A DNA stretch of 64,000 nucleotides from Deinococcus sp. HSC-46F16 (GCF_024171495.1 NZ_JALJZW010000001.1:310001-374000), one strand, 5' to 3'; numbered from the stretch's first letter, positions 33,086 through 45,086 are shown. Notes: a model not told the origin generated them from the sequence alone. Numbers and translations: made by a program.

Positions 33086-33937
33086 TCAGGTCTTCTTGCC
33101 GTCCCAGATCAGGCCGAAGGGCGTGATGCGGGGAAGGGCCTCACGGCGGGCGTAGAGATTCGGAACGCGCAGGTACCGCACCCGGAAGGGCTGTTGAAGC
33201 CAAGTCTCCAGGAGGTCCCGACTGAAGATGGATGCGGCGGCGGCGATCAGCAGCAGGTGCGCGTACTGCAAGTGGCCGAAGCCGACGGCCGGTCGTCCAA
33301 TGGCCTGTCCAGCTCCCCGCAGGGCGTCCGAAGCGGCTTTCAGCGTCAGGGGGTGCCCCAGGTCGTCGTGCAGGAAGGTCGTTGCCTGGGGTTGCCTCGC
33401 CTGGCTCCACTGCTGCACCAGCGCCGCCGCGTTGCCGCGCAGCCCCACGAAGGACCGGGTCCGCGGATTGGGGCCGATCAGCACAAACCCATCCGGCCGA
33501 ACCTGCTCCGGACGCAGCTCAATCAGCCGCTGAGCCCGGAGCCCCGTGAGGTAGACGAGGGCGGCCAGGGTCCGGGGGCCCTCGTCTGGGATCGCCTGTA
33601 CCAGTTCCTGCACTTCTGGCTCGGTCATCGCCGGGCGTCCGACCACCCGCTGCACGGTGGGCCTGGGCGGGAGAGGAAAGGGAGGGATGATCTCCAGGTC
33701 CTGCAACCAGGTCAGCACCGACAACAGCGCACTGAGCTGCCTTCTGGCGGTGGGCTGATCCTGCGTATTCATGTGAAGGCGAAAGGAGCGGACCGTCTCC
33801 TGAGTTGGCCGAGCGGACCCCGGCATCTGCCGGAAGGCTCTCCAGGCGTCCCGGAAGTAGGACTCTCCCGCGTCACTGAGGCCAGAGGCACGGCGCTCCT
33901 CAAGAAACGCTTCGAACGAGGCGTCAATGCGGGCCAT
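33086..33937 (-). CDS. Tyrosine recombinase-like protein with degraded catalytic residues
   Basis: 283 residues with the SAM-like N-domain and the catalytic-domain fold of XerC/D relatives. The first catalytic Arg is kept (YLTGLRAQR, R134) and a Tyr is present (Y262), but the HxxR box reads HLQY (residues 222-225) so the second Arg is lost, the G-H before the Tyr reads Q-Q (248-249), and the beta-hairpin Lys is not seen. It follows the intact recombinase with a near overlap; AAGGAG precedes the ATG at 33937. It may act as a non-catalytic partner subunit. Confidence 0.8.
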   Translation of the reverse strand: MARIDASFEAFLEERRASGLSDAGESYFRDAWRAFRQMPGSARPTQETVRSFRLHMNTQDQPTARRQLSALLSVLTWLQDLEIIPPFPLPPRPTVQRVVGRPAMTEPEVQELVQAIPDEGPRTLAALVYLTGLRAQRLIELRPEQVRPDGFVLIGPNPRTRSFVGLRGNAAALVQQWSQARQPQATTFLHDDLGHPLTLKAASDALRGAGQAIGRPAVGFGHLQYAHLLLIAAAASIFSRDLLETWLQQPFRVRYLRVPNLYARREALPRITPFGLIWDGKKT

Positions 33938-33939
33938 GC

Positions 33940-34830
33940 TCACTCCTTCCGGCTACGCAGGGGAGACGAGCGGCGGTGAGCGAGCTTTACATCATCGTCG
34001 AGAAGCTGGGCGTAGCGGTTGGTCATCTCCAGGGAGGTGTGGCCGAAGATGCGCTGCAGGGTGAACACGTCCCCACCATTGCGGAGGTACTGCACGGCGA
34101 AGCCTCTGCGGAAGGTGTGGGCGCTCAGGCGTGGCAGGCCCGCGAACTCGCAGAGGCGTTCAAGCATCTTGTCCAGCGTTCCCCGACTCATGGCACGGTC
34201 CCCAGCCAGGAAGAGGGCATCCGAGACGGGCTCTTCATGCCGTTCCTGATGCACGTAGGCGCGGATGGCCTTCAGGGTGGGCCGCTCGATGGGCACCGAG
34301 CGCGACTTGCCCCCCTTGCCCTGGCGGACCAGGATGAACCCTTCCGGGCGGATGTCGTCCAGTTGCAGGGCCAGCGCCTCCGAGGCCCGGAGGCCCGTGT
34401 CGTACAGCACCGTCAGGAGCGCCACATCACGCAGCGGACAGCGGGACTTGACCTTGGCCGCCCCCAGCAGTTTCTGGAAGTCCGAGAAGCGCACCGCGGG
34501 CAGCGGCTCCCGCAACAGTTTGGGCATGGGCAGCCGACGCGTGAGGTCCTGGGAGATCAGTTCCTCCTGCTGTGCCCATTTGAGCAGGGTCTTGATGGGA
34601 CGCAGCCGGGCATGGGCCCCGCCTGGGGACAGGGTGGCCGAGCAGTGCACGGCGTACTCCCGCAGCAGCGAGGGGGTGAGCTGTCCAATGCGTTCTACCT
34701 TCCGCTCGGCCAGCCATTCGGTGAAGAACCGGAAGGCGTTCCGGTAGGCCCGTGTCGTGTAGGCGCTGTGCCCACGCGCTTCACCGTCAAGAAGGAACTC
34801 GTTGATGACCTGCTGGAGTTGATCGAACAT
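33940..34830 (-). CDS. Tyrosine recombinase/integrase of the island
   Basis: 296 residues with all catalytic residues visible: R148 (DTGLRASE), K175 (GKGGKSR), H238/R241 (HTFR), H264 (FGHTS) and Y273 (NRYAQ). The N-terminal 90 residues form the core-binding domain. It most likely catalyses integration and excision at the tRNA-Ser anticodon region, since it lies 130 nt from the attachment repeat. The ATG at 34830 is chosen for the GGAGGCG ribosome site; the longer upstream frame would run through the tRNA gene. Confidence 0.93.
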   Translation of the reverse strand: MFDQLQQVINEFLLDGEARGHSAYTTRAYRNAFRFFTEWLAERKVERIGQLTPSLLREYAVHCSATLSPGGAHARLRPIKTLLKWAQQEELISQDLTRRLPMPKLLREPLPAVRFSDFQKLLGAAKVKSRCPLRDVALLTVLYDTGLRASEALALQLDDIRPEGFILVRQGKGGKSRSVPIERPTLKAIRAYVHQERHEEPVSDALFLAGDRAMSRGTLDKMLERLCEFAGLPRLSAHTFRRGFAVQYLRNGGDVFTLQRIFGHTSLEMTNRYAQLLDDDVKLAHRRSSPLRSRKE

Positions 34831-34960
34831 ACGCGCCTCCAGCGGCCTGTTTTGCTCACGCTTTGCTCTGAATTGTCTGCACGCTTCGACGAAAAAGAGG
34901 GGGAATTCTTTTCTGTCGTCACGCTGGGAACAGACGAAATCAGAGAGCGGCGAGACAACA

Positions 34961-35100
<140 letters not shown>

Positions 35101-35143
35101 AAGACTAGCGGGTCGCCTCCCGAAATGCAAACCCGGCCGGGGT

Positions 35144-35695
35144 TCAGGTGTAGGGGTCGCGCAGATAGTCGGTCATCACCCGCAGGGGCGGGTACGTTCC
35201 CGCCCGCAGTTCCGCCTCTACCGTCCGCGCCCGCGCCCACGCCGCCTCCGCCAGCGCGGCCGTGACCAGCCCAGCCCGTACCGCGTCCTCCAACTCGTCG
35301 CCGTCGATGACATGCACCTCGGTCACGCGGCCGTCCGGGGTCCAGTCCGCGATCACGTCCAGGTAAAGGTCGTCGCACCAGGGCAGACCGTCCTCGCCGA
35401 CCCCCTCGCCCCCATGGATGTCCACGTAGAGCTGCCGAGCTGCGCCTGAGGCGTCCAGCATGGCGGTCAGGGCGTCGCCCAGCGTGTCCTCGCCCGTGCC
35501 CGTCGGGTGAACGCGCACCCAGCGGAAGCCGTGGTCCAGAATCCGGACCGTCCGCTCCCCGAACGGCACGTCCAGCACACGCCCGACCTCGTGGGCGGTG
35601 AAATCCACGATGACGAAGCCGGGAATGTGCAGGACCGTCTGGGTGTGGCGCCGGGCACGGGACCAGCCCCGCAGGTCGAAGACCTTGCGCTTCAT
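35144..35695 (-). CDS. DUF402 domain protein
   Basis: 183 residues. The C-terminal pattern [39 protein letters not shown] matches the DUF402/FAU-1-like domain, whose characterised members are nucleoside phosphatases or RNA-linked proteins with carboxylate-bound metal. Its ATG overlaps the purN stop (ATGA), so it is the second gene of a purN operon. Confidence 0.85.
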   Translation of the reverse strand: MKRKVFDLRGWSRARRHTQTVLHIPGFVIVDFTAHEVGRVLDVPFGERTVRILDHGFRWVRVHPTGTGEDTLGDALTAMLDASGAARQLYVDIHGGEGVGEDGLPWCDDLYLDVIADWTPDGRVTEVHVIDGDELEDAVRAGLVTAALAEAAWARARTVEAELRAGTYPPLRVMTDYLRDPYT

Positions 35696-36279
35696 CCCAG
35701 CCCCCGCGATCCCAACTCACGCAGCGCCGACAGCAGCAGCTCGCCCTCGACCGCCTGCACGCGGGCCTTGAGGCTCTCCAGCGTGTCGCCGGGCAGCACG
35801 GGCACCCGCGTCTGCGCCAGCACCGGCCCCTCGTCGATGCCCGCCGTGACGAGGTGGACGGTCGCGCCCGACTCCGTATCCCCCGACGCCAGCACCGCCG
35901 CGTGAACCCGGTCGCCGTACATCCCGCGCCCGCCGTGCCGGGGCAGCAGGCTGGGGTGGATGTTCAGCACCCGGCCCGCATAAGCCGTGAGAACCTGCGG
36001 CCCCAACGCCTTCATGTAGCCGCTGAGGACCAGCGTGTCCACCTCCGCCCCCCGCAGGAAAGTCAGGATCGCCGCGTCGAGCGCCTCCGGCTCCGGGTAC
36101 CGCGCCGCGCTGAGGTGCGCGGCTTGGAGGCCCGCCTCCCGCGCCCACGCCAGCGCGGGGCTGCCGCTGTTGTTGCTGGCGAGGGCGACGGGACTCGCGT
36201 CCAGTCGCCCATCCCGGCAAGCCTCGGTGAGGAACTGGGCCGCGCTGCCGCCGTGGGAGGCGAGGAAGCCTAGGCGCAT
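35692..36279 (-). CDS. purN: Phosphoribosylglycinamide formyltransferase
   Basis: Transfers a formyl group from 10-formyl-THF to GAR in purine synthesis. 195 residues with [12 protein letters not shown] (phosphate loop), [10 protein letters not shown], the catalytic [17 protein letters not shown] region (Asn, His) and [13 protein letters not shown] (the Asp is read in the DEGP segment). The ATG at 36279 gives the normal length. purB, another purine gene, lies elsewhere in the window, at 62-63 kb. Confidence 0.95.
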   Translation of the reverse strand: MRLGFLASHGGSAAQFLTEACRDGRLDASPVALASNNSGSPALAWAREAGLQAAHLSAARYPEPEALDAAILTFLRGAEVDTLVLSGYMKALGPQVLTAYAGRVLNIHPSLLPRHGGRGMYGDRVHAAVLASGDTESGATVHLVTAGIDEGPVLAQTRVPVLPGDTLESLKARVQAVEGELLLSALRELGSRGLG

Positions 36280-36340
36280 GGGTGGCCCGCGCCCGGAACG
36301 TGGAGGGCTGTGCCCACGCTCCACGCTCCACACTCCACCC

Positions 36341-37720
36341 TCACTCCGCCAGCTCCTGCAACAGGTACGCGCTCGTCAGAATCCCGTTGTGGTAATCCTC
36401 CACCGCGAAGCTCTCGTTGGGCGAGTGCGGCGCGTCCTCGTTCAGGCCGAAGTCGACGAGCAGCACGGGAGCGCCCAGCAGCGACCGGAAGGCCGCCACG
36501 ATCGGAATGCTCCCCCCCGTGCGCCCGAAGGCGGCGGGCTTGCCGTACACGCGGGTGAGCGCCCGGTCGGCGGCCTTCACGTAAGGCGAGTCGAGGTCCA
36601 CCTTGACGGGCTGCCCCCCGTGGTGCGCCCGCACCTCCGCCGTGACTCCGGCGGGCGCGATGGTGGGGACGTACTCCGTGATCAGCCGCGTGATCCGGTC
36701 GGGGTCCTGGCCGGGCACCAGCCGCATGGACACCTTCGCGCCCGCCTTGGCCGGAATCACCGTCTTGCTGCCCTCGCCCTGGTAGCCGCCCCAGATGCCG
36801 TTCACGTCCAGCGTGGGCCGCGCCCACAGCCGCTCCAGGGTGGAATAGCCCGCCTCGCCAGGCAGGGCCGGGACGCCGATGGAATCGGCGAATTCCTCGT
36901 CGGAGTGCGGGAGCTTCGCCCACATCTCGCGCTCTCCCTCGGTCAGCTCCTCCACCCCGTCGTAAAAGCCGGGGATGGTGATGCGGCCCTGGTCGTCTTT
37001 CAACTTGGCGATCATCTCGGCCAGCGCGTTGATCGGATTGGGCGCGGCCCCGCCGTAGGCCCCCGAGTGCAGGTCGCGGTTCGGCCCCTGCACGTGGATT
37101 TCCACGTAGCTCAGTCCGCGCAGGCCGTAGGTGACGGTGGGCACGTCGGGCGCGAAGCGGCTGCCATCGGAGATCACGATCACATCGGCCTTCAGCTCCT
37201 CGGCGTGTTCGCGCAGGTAGGGTTCGAGGTTGGGGCTGCCGACCTCCTCCTCGCCCTCCAGCAGGAACTTGACGTTGACGGGCAGTTCGCCCTGTGAGAG
37301 CAGCAGCTCGACGCCGCGCACGTGGGCATAGGCCTGCCCCTTGTCGTCGGTGGAGCCACGGGCGTAGATGCGCCCGTCCCGCACGGTCGGCTCGAAGGGG
37401 GGCGTGGTCCATTCCTCCAGCGGCGCCTCGGGCTGCACGTCGTAGTGCCCGTAGATCAGCACGGTGGGCTGGCCGGGAGCTGAGAGGCGCTCGGCGTACA
37501 CGAGGGGGTGACCGGCCGTCGGGTCCACCCGCGCCGTGAAGCCCAGCGACGCCAGCTTCTGCCGCAGGAACTCGGCGGCCCGCGTCATGTCACCTCTGTG
37601 GGTGGGGTCGGCGCTGACGGAAGGAATCCGCAGGAGGTCGAACAGTTCGCGCTCAGCCTCCTCGCGGTTGAGCAGGGCGGCGAGGTCAGTCTGGGCCGAA
37701 CCGGTGGGGGACGGGGTCAT
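36341..37720 (-). CDS. M20 family dipeptidase/metallopeptidase
   Basis: 459 residues of the M20/M25/M40 group. Metal-binding pattern: [12 protein letters not shown] (His, Asp), then [12 protein letters not shown], the catalytic [11 protein letters not shown], and a late HSGAYGG / HSPNESF region. The lid domain lies in the middle. Predicted to hydrolyse dipeptides or related amides in the cytoplasm. The ATG at 37720 lies 6 nt after a TATCAT box. Confidence 0.93.
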   Translation of the reverse strand: MTPSPTGSAQTDLAALLNREEAERELFDLLRIPSVSADPTHRGDMTRAAEFLRQKLASLGFTARVDPTAGHPLVYAERLSAPGQPTVLIYGHYDVQPEAPLEEWTTPPFEPTVRDGRIYARGSTDDKGQAYAHVRGVELLLSQGELPVNVKFLLEGEEEVGSPNLEPYLREHAEELKADVIVISDGSRFAPDVPTVTYGLRGLSYVEIHVQGPNRDLHSGAYGGAAPNPINALAEMIAKLKDDQGRITIPGFYDGVEELTEGEREMWAKLPHSDEEFADSIGVPALPGEAGYSTLERLWARPTLDVNGIWGGYQGEGSKTVIPAKAGAKVSMRLVPGQDPDRITRLITEYVPTIAPAGVTAEVRAHHGGQPVKVDLDSPYVKAADRALTRVYGKPAAFGRTGGSIPIVAAFRSLLGAPVLLVDFGLNEDAPHSPNESFAVEDYHNGILTSAYLLQELAE

Positions 37721-37726
37721 GCGGGG

Positions 37727-37732
37727 ATGATA
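37727..37732 (-). promoter_or_regulatory. -10 box of the dipeptidase gene (leaderless)
   Basis: TATCAT on the minus strand, 6 nt before the ATG. Confidence 0.45.
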
Positions 37733-37810
37733 GCGGGGGGGCGGCGTGGCCCCGCAAGGCCCGGCTCCGCGCTCCGGTGCCCTTTCCCACCTTTGGCCAC
37801 CTTCAAGAAC

Positions 37811-37831
37811 CTTGCCTCCGGTATACTCAAC
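37811..37831 (+). promoter_or_regulatory. HAIR-like HspR operator overlapping the hspR -10 box
   Basis: CTTGCCT-N7-ACTCAAC matches the HspR-associated inverted repeat consensus CTTGAGT-N7-ACTCAAG at 11 of 14 positions with exact spacing. The right half overlaps a TATACT -10 box (37822-37827) 10 nt before the start codon. Binding here would block the promoter, implying autorepression. Confidence 0.55.
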
Positions 37832-37837
37832 CCACGT

Positions 37838-38595
<758 letters not shown>

Positions 38596-38599
<4 letters not shown>

Positions 38600-39458
38600 C
38601 CCCGGCGTCTTCCCCGCCCCCCCTCTGGGTGGTGGGCGACGTGCACGGAGTGGTGGGCAAGCTGCGCTCCCTCCTGCGCGGCGCGGGCCTGATCGGGGAG
38701 GACGGCGGCTGGACCGGCGGCGCGGCCCACCTCGTTTTTCTGGGCGATCTCCTCGACCGGGGGCCGGACGGGGCCGGGGTGGTGCGGCTGGTGCGGGCGC
38801 TGGAGGCGCAGGCCCCGCTCGCGGGCGGGCGGGTGACCGCGCTGCTGGGCAACCATGAGGTCATGCTGCTGGGGGCTCAGCGCTTCGCTTCCGGGCGGCG
38901 CGACCCCTCCGGCCTGCGCGAGTACTGGCTGGAAAACGGCGGTCAGCCCGCCGACCTGCGGGCGCTCACGGAGGACGACCTCGCGTGGCTCGCGGCGCGT
39001 CCGGCCCTGGCCCGCGCGGGGCGCTGGCTGCTGCTGCACGCCGACAGCCCGCTGTATCTGGAACTGGGGTCAAGCGTGGAGGCCGTCAATGCCGCCGTGC
39101 GCCGCCGCCTGGGGGGGAACGACCCCTACGCCTGGGCGCGGTTCGCCAGCGACTTCGCGGCCCGCTACGCCTTCGCGGAACCGGGCGGCGAAGCGGCCGT
39201 GGAGGCGCTGCTGAGCACCTTTGGGGGGCAGCGGCTGGCGCACGGGCACACCCCGGTGCCGCTGCTGCTGGGGGGTGGGGGAGGGTGGCTCCCCGGCCCC
39301 GGCGAGCCGCTGACCTACCGGGGCGGGCGCTGCGTGGCCCTCGACAGCGCGATGGCCTACCGCCCGGAGGCGGGCTTTCTGGCCCGGCTGGGGCCGCGCG
39401 GGGTCGAGGAAGTCGTTTCGCTGGGGCAGGCCGGACGCCGGGCGCTACACTCGGGCGC

Positions 39459-39462
<4 letters not shown>
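38596..39462 (+). CDS. PPP-family metallophosphoesterase
   Basis: 288 residues with the calcineurin-type metal motifs GDVHG (residue 14), GDLLDRGPD (50), GNHE (83) and a late HGHTP (about 215). This could be a protein Ser/Thr phosphatase or a dinucleoside tetraphosphatase; the sequence does not decide. It overlaps hspR and the downstream phosphoribosyltransferase (GTGA), so the three genes form one operon, possibly heat-regulated through HspR. Confidence 0.87.
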
Positions 39463-39989
<527 letters not shown>

Positions 39990-40023
39990 TCCCTCTGCGC
40001 TGTGGCCCGGCGAGGGGATCGGA

Positions 40024-40029
40024 TAGGGT
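40024..40029 (+). promoter_or_regulatory. -10 box of the second phosphoribosyltransferase gene
   Basis: TAGGGT, 6 nt before the ATG, so this paralogue has its own leaderless promoter and need not follow the hspR operon. Confidence 0.4.
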
Positions 40030-40035
40030 AGGGGC

Positions 40036-40596
40036 ATGACCCTCACCCAACAGCCTGGCACCGAACACCATGGCCTGCGCGTCAGTGTCGGGGGCGTGAC
40101 CCGCGACCTTCCCACCGTGCGGGTGGGCAGCGTGGGGCGGGTGCCGCTCGTCGAGTTTCTGGGCGACAGCGAGTTCACCAACGCCGTGGCCGAGGCCCTC
40201 GTGCCCCTGATTCCGGAAGGCACCGAGGTGCTGCTCACGGTGGTCACCAACGCGCTGCCCCTCGCCCACGAGATCAGCGACCGCGCGGGGCTGCCCTATG
40301 TGGTGGCCCGCAAGAAGCGCCGCACCTACATGCAGTCCCCGCTGATTCAGGACGTGCCCAGCATGACGATGGGCGTGGCCGAAACGCTGTGGCTCGACGG
40401 CCCGCACGCCGAGCGGCTGCGCGGCAAGCGGGTGCTCGTCGTGCAGGACGTGATCGCCTCGGGCGGCACCGCGCAGGCCCTGGGCCGCTTCGTGGAGCGC
40501 TCGGGCGGCACGCTGGTCGGCTACCTCGCCGCCTTCAAGCAGGGCGACAGCACGCTGCCGCTGACGTATTTGCAGGAGCTGCCCAAGAGCGTTTGA
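40036..40596 (+). CDS. Second phosphoribosyltransferase, paralogue of the upstream gene
   Basis: 186 residues, the same fold and order as the upstream paralogue ([13 protein letters not shown] / [13 protein letters not shown] at the N-terminus). The PRPP loop reads [17 protein letters not shown]: the usual acidic pair is Gln-Asp, so one PRPP/Mg-contacting acid is replaced. It may have lost or changed catalysis, or bind PRPP for regulation. Confidence 0.8.
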   Translation: MTLTQQPGTEHHGLRVSVGGVTRDLPTVRVGSVGRVPLVEFLGDSEFTNAVAEALVPLIPEGTEVLLTVVTNALPLAHEISDRAGLPYVVARKKRRTYMQSPLIQDVPSMTMGVAETLWLDGPHAERLRGKRVLVVQDVIASGGTAQALGRFVERSGGTLVGYLAAFKQGDSTLPLTYLQELPKSV

Positions 40597-40625
40597 GCAA
40601 TGGTCGGGTAAGTCCTTGGACCTTG

Positions 40626-40678
40626 CGAGGCCCCTCCACCACGGGAAGACTGGTACAGCCGTTCGCGGAGGGGCCTCG
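40626..40678. terminator. Long hairpin between convergent genes
   Basis: A perfect 12-bp stem (CGAGGCCCCTCC / GGAGGGGCCTCG) encloses a 29-nt loop, between the phosphoribosyltransferase gene and the convergent epimerase-like gene. A bidirectional terminator is the likely role; there is no long T-run, so a repeat element of the REP type is the alternative. Confidence 0.45.
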
Positions 40679-40706
40679 TGCCGCGATGGGGTGAGGGGTC
40701 TTTCCC

Positions 40707-41582
40707 CTACCGCCCCAGAATTCCCGGCAGCGCGTCCGGCAGCCGCCGCATCGGGAGGCCAAAGGCGTCCCGCGCCCGCTCGGGCGGAGCGGTGTTTCCG
40801 GCCTTGAGCATCGCGTACTGGTCGCGGGTGATGGGCGGCTTGGGCAGCACCCCCATCGCGGGGACCATCAGGTCCATCAGCGGGAGGGGCACCGGCACGA
40901 TGGGCTTGCGCTTGCCCAGCGCCCCCAGCTCCAGCTCCAGCAATTCGCGGAAGGTGTACTCCTGGGGCCCGGTCAGTTCGTAGGTTTGGTGGGCAGTCTC
41001 CGGGCGTTCCAGCGCCTGGGCGAAGGCCAGCGCCACGTCCTCCACGCTGACGGGCCGGAAGGGAAACTGGCCGTCGCCGATCTGGGGCACCACCGGGGCC
41101 GTGCTCACGAGGTCGCGCAGCACCCGCCCGAAGAAGTCGTCGCCGGGGCCGAAAATCAGGCTGGGCCGGAAGATGGTCCAGTCCAGCCCACTTTCCCGGA
41201 CCAGTGCTTCGGCCTGAGCTTTGGAGCGGCTGTAGCCGCTCCCGCTCGCCTCGTCCGCCCCCAGGGCGCTCATGTGCAGGTAGCGCACCGGGCGGGGGGC
41301 CGCCGCGAGGACGTGCCGGGTGCCCTCCACATGAACCCGCGCGAAGGTCTGCTCGCCTTCCTCCGCGATGATGCCCACGAGGTGCACCAGCGCTTCCGGC
41401 TGCGCCCCGGCTACCGCCCGCAGCACGCTGGCAGGGTCGGTCACGTCCAGCCGCACGCCGGGAGCGCCCGGTAGATCGGTGCCCCGGCGGGACCCCGCCG
41501 CGACCGTATGCCCGCGCCGCACGAGTTCCGCGACGACGGCTTTTCCCACGAACCCGCTTGCTCCGGTGACCAGAATCTTCAT
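40707..41582 (-). CDS. NAD(P)-binding epimerase/complex I NDUFA9-like protein
   Basis: 291 residues. Atypical SDR with nucleotide-binding [16 protein letters not shown] and a YSRSKAQAE segment with the Y-x3-K pair. The C-terminal half has the [12 protein letters not shown] and [14 protein letters not shown] pattern of the NDUFA9/NAD(P)H-binding family. Substrate unknown. It overlaps carH (ATGA) and so follows the light-responsive regulator; a link to carotenoid or cofactor chemistry is inferred from context only. Confidence 0.82.
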   Translation of the reverse strand: MKILVTGASGFVGKAVVAELVRRGHTVAAGSRRGTDLPGAPGVRLDVTDPASVLRAVAGAQPEALVHLVGIIAEEGEQTFARVHVEGTRHVLAAAPRPVRYLHMSALGADEASGSGYSRSKAQAEALVRESGLDWTIFRPSLIFGPGDDFFGRVLRDLVSTAPVVPQIGDGQFPFRPVSVEDVALAFAQALERPETAHQTYELTGPQEYTFRELLELELGALGKRKPIVPVPLPLMDLMVPAMGVLPKPPITRDQYAMLKAGNTAPPERARDAFGLPMRRLPDALPGILGR

Positions 41583-42526
41583 GACTCCTCCTGTGGGTCC
41601 TGTGCGCCGGGGCGCAGCGCCGCGACGATGGTGTCGGCGGCCTTATGCGCGTCGGCCCCCGCGAAGTGCCCGCCAAACTCGGCGGCGAGGGCGGGCCGGG
41701 CGTTGAGCAGGCCGCCGCCGTAGAAGACGGGAATCCGCAGGCCCCGCAGGGCGCCGAGCTGGGCGCGGGTGGGCTCCAGCGCCCACTCGCCGTTCAGGCC
41801 CAGCAGCACGGCGTCGGCGGGGCGGTGCCGGGCGTAGGCGGCGAGGTCGGCGAGCGGCAGATCGGCCCCCAGGTACTCGGCCTGCACGCCCCGGCGCCGC
41901 AGCAGCAGCACCAGAATCAGTAGCCCGATCTCGTGCCGCTCGCCGGGAGCGCAGGCGGCCAGCACACGCGGCCCGAACTCGGCGCGGCCCGCGAGTTCCA
42001 GCAGGCCCATCAGCCGCCCGCGCAGGTACGCGCTGGCCTGATGCTCATGCGCGATGGTGATCTCGCCCCGCGCCCACAGGGTGCCGACCTCCGCCAGCGC
42101 GGGCGCCATCACCGCCAGCACGACCTCCTCGACCGGGAACTGCGCGTGTGCCCGGCCCAGCACCACCGCCGCCTGCTCCAGATCGGGCTGAAGCAGCGCG
42201 GCGAGCAGGTCGTCGGACAGCCGCTTTTGCGGGGTGGTGCTGGGCCGCGGGATGGGGGCGGGGGACGGCGGGGGCGCGTGCTCTTGCCGGGCAAGTTCCG
42301 CCGCGCGGCTGGCCGGGACCCCGCCCTGCAAGAGGGCCTGCATCCGGCCGATCTGCGCGAGGTCGAGGGGCGAGTACATGCGGTAGCCGCTGGCACTGCG
42401 GGCCGGAGCCGGGATGCCGTAGCGCCGCTCCCACTGCCGCAGCGTGGCGGCGGGCACCCCGGTGCGCATCTCGGCCTCGGCGGCCGTGAAGAGGGGGGTG
42501 GTGTCGGGCAGGGTGTCTCCGGGCAT
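41579..42526 (-). CDS. carH: CarH/LitR-type B12-dependent light-sensing repressor
   Basis: 315 residues. N-terminal MerR winged helix (residues 10-75, [25 protein letters not shown]), a Pro-rich linker, then a cobalamin-binding module. The light-sensor signature W-x9-EH is exact (W151 to E161-H162), and the B12-ligating ExHxxG is E196-x-H198-x-x-G201. In the dark such proteins bind adenosylcobalamin, tetramerise and repress carotenoid genes; light breaks the tetramer. It is divergent from two carotenoid-type genes. Confidence 0.9.
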   Translation of the reverse strand: MPGDTLPDTTPLFTAAEAEMRTGVPAATLRQWERRYGIPAPARSASGYRMYSPLDLAQIGRMQALLQGGVPASRAAELARQEHAPPPSPAPIPRPSTTPQKRLSDDLLAALLQPDLEQAAVVLGRAHAQFPVEEVVLAVMAPALAEVGTLWARGEITIAHEHQASAYLRGRLMGLLELAGRAEFGPRVLAACAPGERHEIGLLILVLLLRRRGVQAEYLGADLPLADLAAYARHRPADAVLLGLNGEWALEPTRAQLGALRGLRIPVFYGGGLLNARPALAAEFGGHFAGADAHKAADTIVAALRPGAQDPQEES

Positions 42527-42713
42527 GGGGCTCCTGGGGCAATCGGCAAGAAGGTGAGGCGGGAGAGGCCGAGGGGAATGGGCAGACCGGCAGGAAGGCG
42601 CGGCAGGCTCTATTGGGCCACGCCGAGCCCGTCGGGACCGTAAGGTTTCTCGTGCTCGGGCCGGTGCAGGCGCCCGGTGGCGGGGGCGGCAACCTGTCCC
42701 GCCCCGCCCCACC

Positions 42714-42719
42714 TACAAT
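42714..42719 (+). promoter_or_regulatory. -10 box in the carH-prenyltransferase divergent region
   Basis: TACAAT in the 269-nt divergent region, giving a leader of about 70 nt for the prenyltransferase gene. No good -35 is present at 17 nt, as expected where an activator- or MerR-type site controls the promoter. The CarH operator itself is not identified. Confidence 0.45.
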
Positions 42720-42795
42720 GCGCGGGCGGCGGCCTGCCCTCCATTCTCCCACTCCGGGCCGTTGTTCTCCCTTTCCCGGCTCTCCCCGACCCCCG

Positions 42796-43674
42796 ATGCG
42801 CTCCCTGACCCTTTCCGCCCACCTGCCCCTCGTCCGGCTGCTCGCCGTGTCGCGCCCCGCCCTGTGGGTGAACACGGTGGGGCCACTCGTCGTCGGCCTG
42901 TGGCTCACCGGGCGGCTGTGGACCCCCGAGCCGGGGCTGCTCGCGCTGCTCGCGTACCTCACCCTACCCTTTAACCTGCTGATCTACGGCCTGAATGACC
43001 TCGCCGACCGCGAGGAAGACGCGGCCTCCGGGCGCAAGGGGGGCTGGCAGGGCGCGCGGCTGGGGCCGGGGGAGGGGGGGCCGCTCTTGCGGGCGGTGTG
43101 GCTGCTGAACCTGCCGTTCCTGGCCGGGCTGGCACTGCTGCTGGCGCCTCCGGCCCTGCTCGTGCTGCTGCTCTCGGCGGCCCTCTTCGCGGCGTACAGC
43201 GTGCCCCCCGTGCGCCTCAAGGCCCGGCCCTTTCTCGACGGCCTGAGCAATGTGGCCTACGCGCTGCCCCTCGCCCTCCCCGCGCTGGCGCTGAATGAAC
43301 CCGTGCCCGCCCTGCCCCTCGCCGCGCTGATGGCCTACGCGGTGGGCAAGCACGCCTTTGACGCCGCGCAGGACGTGCCCGCCGACCGCGTCGCCGGGGT
43401 CCGCACGGTGGCGACCACGCTGGGGGTGCGCGGGACCGCCCTCTACGCCCTGGCGTGGTTCGGCCTGTCGGGGGCGCTGCTGTGGCCCGTCTCGCGGCTC
43501 ACCGCCCTCGCCCTGTGGGGGGTGTGCGGCGGCCTCGCCCTCGCGCTCTGGCGCCAGCCCACCCCCGAGCGGGCCGCGCGGCTCTATCCCCTCAGCATCC
43601 TGTCCCCCTGGGTCGTGGGCACGGTCGCGGGGGTGCCGCTGGTGTACCTGCTGGCGCGGGGGCTGTGGCCGTGA
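42796..43674 (+). CDS. UbiA-family prenyltransferase
   Basis: 292 residues, integral membrane with about eight helices. The two Mg/diphosphate-binding motifs are clear: NDLADREED near residue 64 and [10 protein letters not shown] near residue 193. Placed next to a carotenoid desaturase-like gene and opposite carH, it may modify a carotenoid or quinone, like the lycopene elongases of this family; the substrate cannot be read. It overlaps the next gene (GTGA). Confidence 0.85.
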   Translation: MRSLTLSAHLPLVRLLAVSRPALWVNTVGPLVVGLWLTGRLWTPEPGLLALLAYLTLPFNLLIYGLNDLADREEDAASGRKGGWQGARLGPGEGGPLLRAVWLLNLPFLAGLALLLAPPALLVLLLSAALFAAYSVPPVRLKARPFLDGLSNVAYALPLALPALALNEPVPALPLAALMAYAVGKHAFDAAQDVPADRVAGVRTVATTLGVRGTALYALAWFGLSGALLWPVSRLTALALWGVCGGLALALWRQPTPERAARLYPLSILSPWVVGTVAGVPLVYLLARGLWP

Positions 43675-45059
43675 GGAGGCGCTCAGCTTTCAGCCATCGG
43701 CCGTCAGCCCCCCGGTCGGTCGGCATTCTCGGGGGCGGCCTCGCGGGACTCGCGCTCGCGGCGCTGCTGGGAGCGCGGGGCCACGCGGTCACCGTCTACG
43801 AGCGGGACCGGGCGGGGGGCAAGTTGCAGCGGGTAACGGTCGGGGGGCTGGCCTTCGATACGGGGCCGAGCCTGTTCACCTTTCCGGACGTGTGGCGGAC
43901 CTTCCTGACGCGGCTGGGGGAAGAAGGTGACCCCCTCGACCTGCGCCCACTGCCCGGTGGCCTGGGCCTGCACCACACGCCCTTCGGGGCGGTGCCGCTG
44001 CCCGTACCGCCTGAGCACCCTCTCCATCCTGCCTGGGAGGCCTACCGTGCCCCGGCCCAGCCCCTCGCGCGGCACCTGACCACCCTGCTGACCACGCCGC
44101 CTCACCTGACCGACCCCGCCTTCCGGCGGGCGAGCGCGGCCTTCTTCCGGGCGACCGGGGGGCACCTCACCGCTTCAGCCTGGGTGCGCTCCCGGCGGCT
44201 GCCCCCGGCGCTGGCGCACGCGGTGGGGACCCATGCGCTCAACGTGGGCCTCGCGCCGCAGGACGCGCCCGCCCTCTACGCCCTGATTCCGGCCCTCGCG
44301 GCGGGGGACGTGGCACGGCCCGCCTCCGGCATGGGCGCCTTGCTGGACACCCTCCTGACCCTGGGCCGGGCGCGGGGCGTGCGGGTGGAGGAGGGGGCCG
44401 AGGTGGTGCGGGTAGACGCCGGGCGCGGCGCCCTGACCCTGCGTGGGGGAGGGGAGCGGCGGCACGACCTCCTCGTGAGTGCCCTCGACCCCGCGCGGCT
44501 GGCCGGGGTGCTGGGCCGCCCCGCTCGCTCCCCCGTCGCCCGGCGCACGGTGAGTGGGGTGGCCCTCTACGCCGCGCTGCCGGGCGAGTCGGGGTTGCCC
44601 GCGACCTCGGTCCTGCCGCCCGCCAACTTCGGGACCTTCCGGGCGGCCATGCGGGCCGGAGCGCTCCCCCCGGACACCCTGGCCCTCGTCCACGCCGACG
44701 GCCTCCGCCTCGCCGTGCTGCTCACGGCCCCGGCCACCGGGCGTGACCTCGGCCCCGAGCATCCTTGGGTGCGCGGTCAGGTGGAGCGAGTCGAACGCAC
44801 CCTCGGCGTGCCCGGCCTGCTCGCCTCGGCGCGGGACGTGGTGGCCCTGCCCCCGGCCCACTACGCGGCGGGCGGACACCCCGGCGGGGCAATCTACGGG
44901 GCGGCCCTGGCCCCCTGGCGCGGCGGCCCCCTGCACCCGCAGCCCTACCGCCGGTCGCCGGGGCTGTGGCAGGTGGGCACCGGGGTCCATCCCGGCGGCG
45001 GGATTCCGGCGATTCTGGGGGGCGCCTTGATCGTGGACCGGCTGATCGCGGAGACCTGA
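43671..45059 (+). CDS. Carotenoid desaturase-like FAD-dependent oxidoreductase (CrtI/CrtD type)
   Basis: 462 residues. FAD-binding [29 protein letters not shown] near residue 17 and the CrtI-like second signature LFTFPDVW plus a C-terminal [24 protein letters not shown], which is the carotenoid oxidoreductase pattern. It would introduce a double bond into a carotenoid; in Deinococcus a CrtD-type 3',4'-desaturase is expected, but the exact step is an inference. The GTG start overlaps the prenyltransferase stop. Confidence 0.82.
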   Translation: MRRRSAFSHRPSAPRSVGILGGGLAGLALAALLGARGHAVTVYERDRAGGKLQRVTVGGLAFDTGPSLFTFPDVWRTFLTRLGEEGDPLDLRPLPGGLGLHHTPFGAVPLPVPPEHPLHPAWEAYRAPAQPLARHLTTLLTTPPHLTDPAFRRASAAFFRATGGHLTASAWVRSRRLPPALAHAVGTHALNVGLAPQDAPALYALIPALAAGDVARPASGMGALLDTLLTLGRARGVRVEEGAEVVRVDAGRGALTLRGGGERRHDLLVSALDPARLAGVLGRPARSPVARRTVSGVALYAALPGESGLPATSVLPPANFGTFRAAMRAGALPPDTLALVHADGLRLAVLLTAPATGRDLGPEHPWVRGQVERVERTLGVPGLLASARDVVALPPAHYAAGGHPGGAIYGAALAPWRGGPLHPQPYRRSPGLWQVGTGVHPGGGIPAILGGALIVDRLIAET

Positions 45060-45086
45060 TCCCAGAGCGCAGCCCAACCCGAAGGA

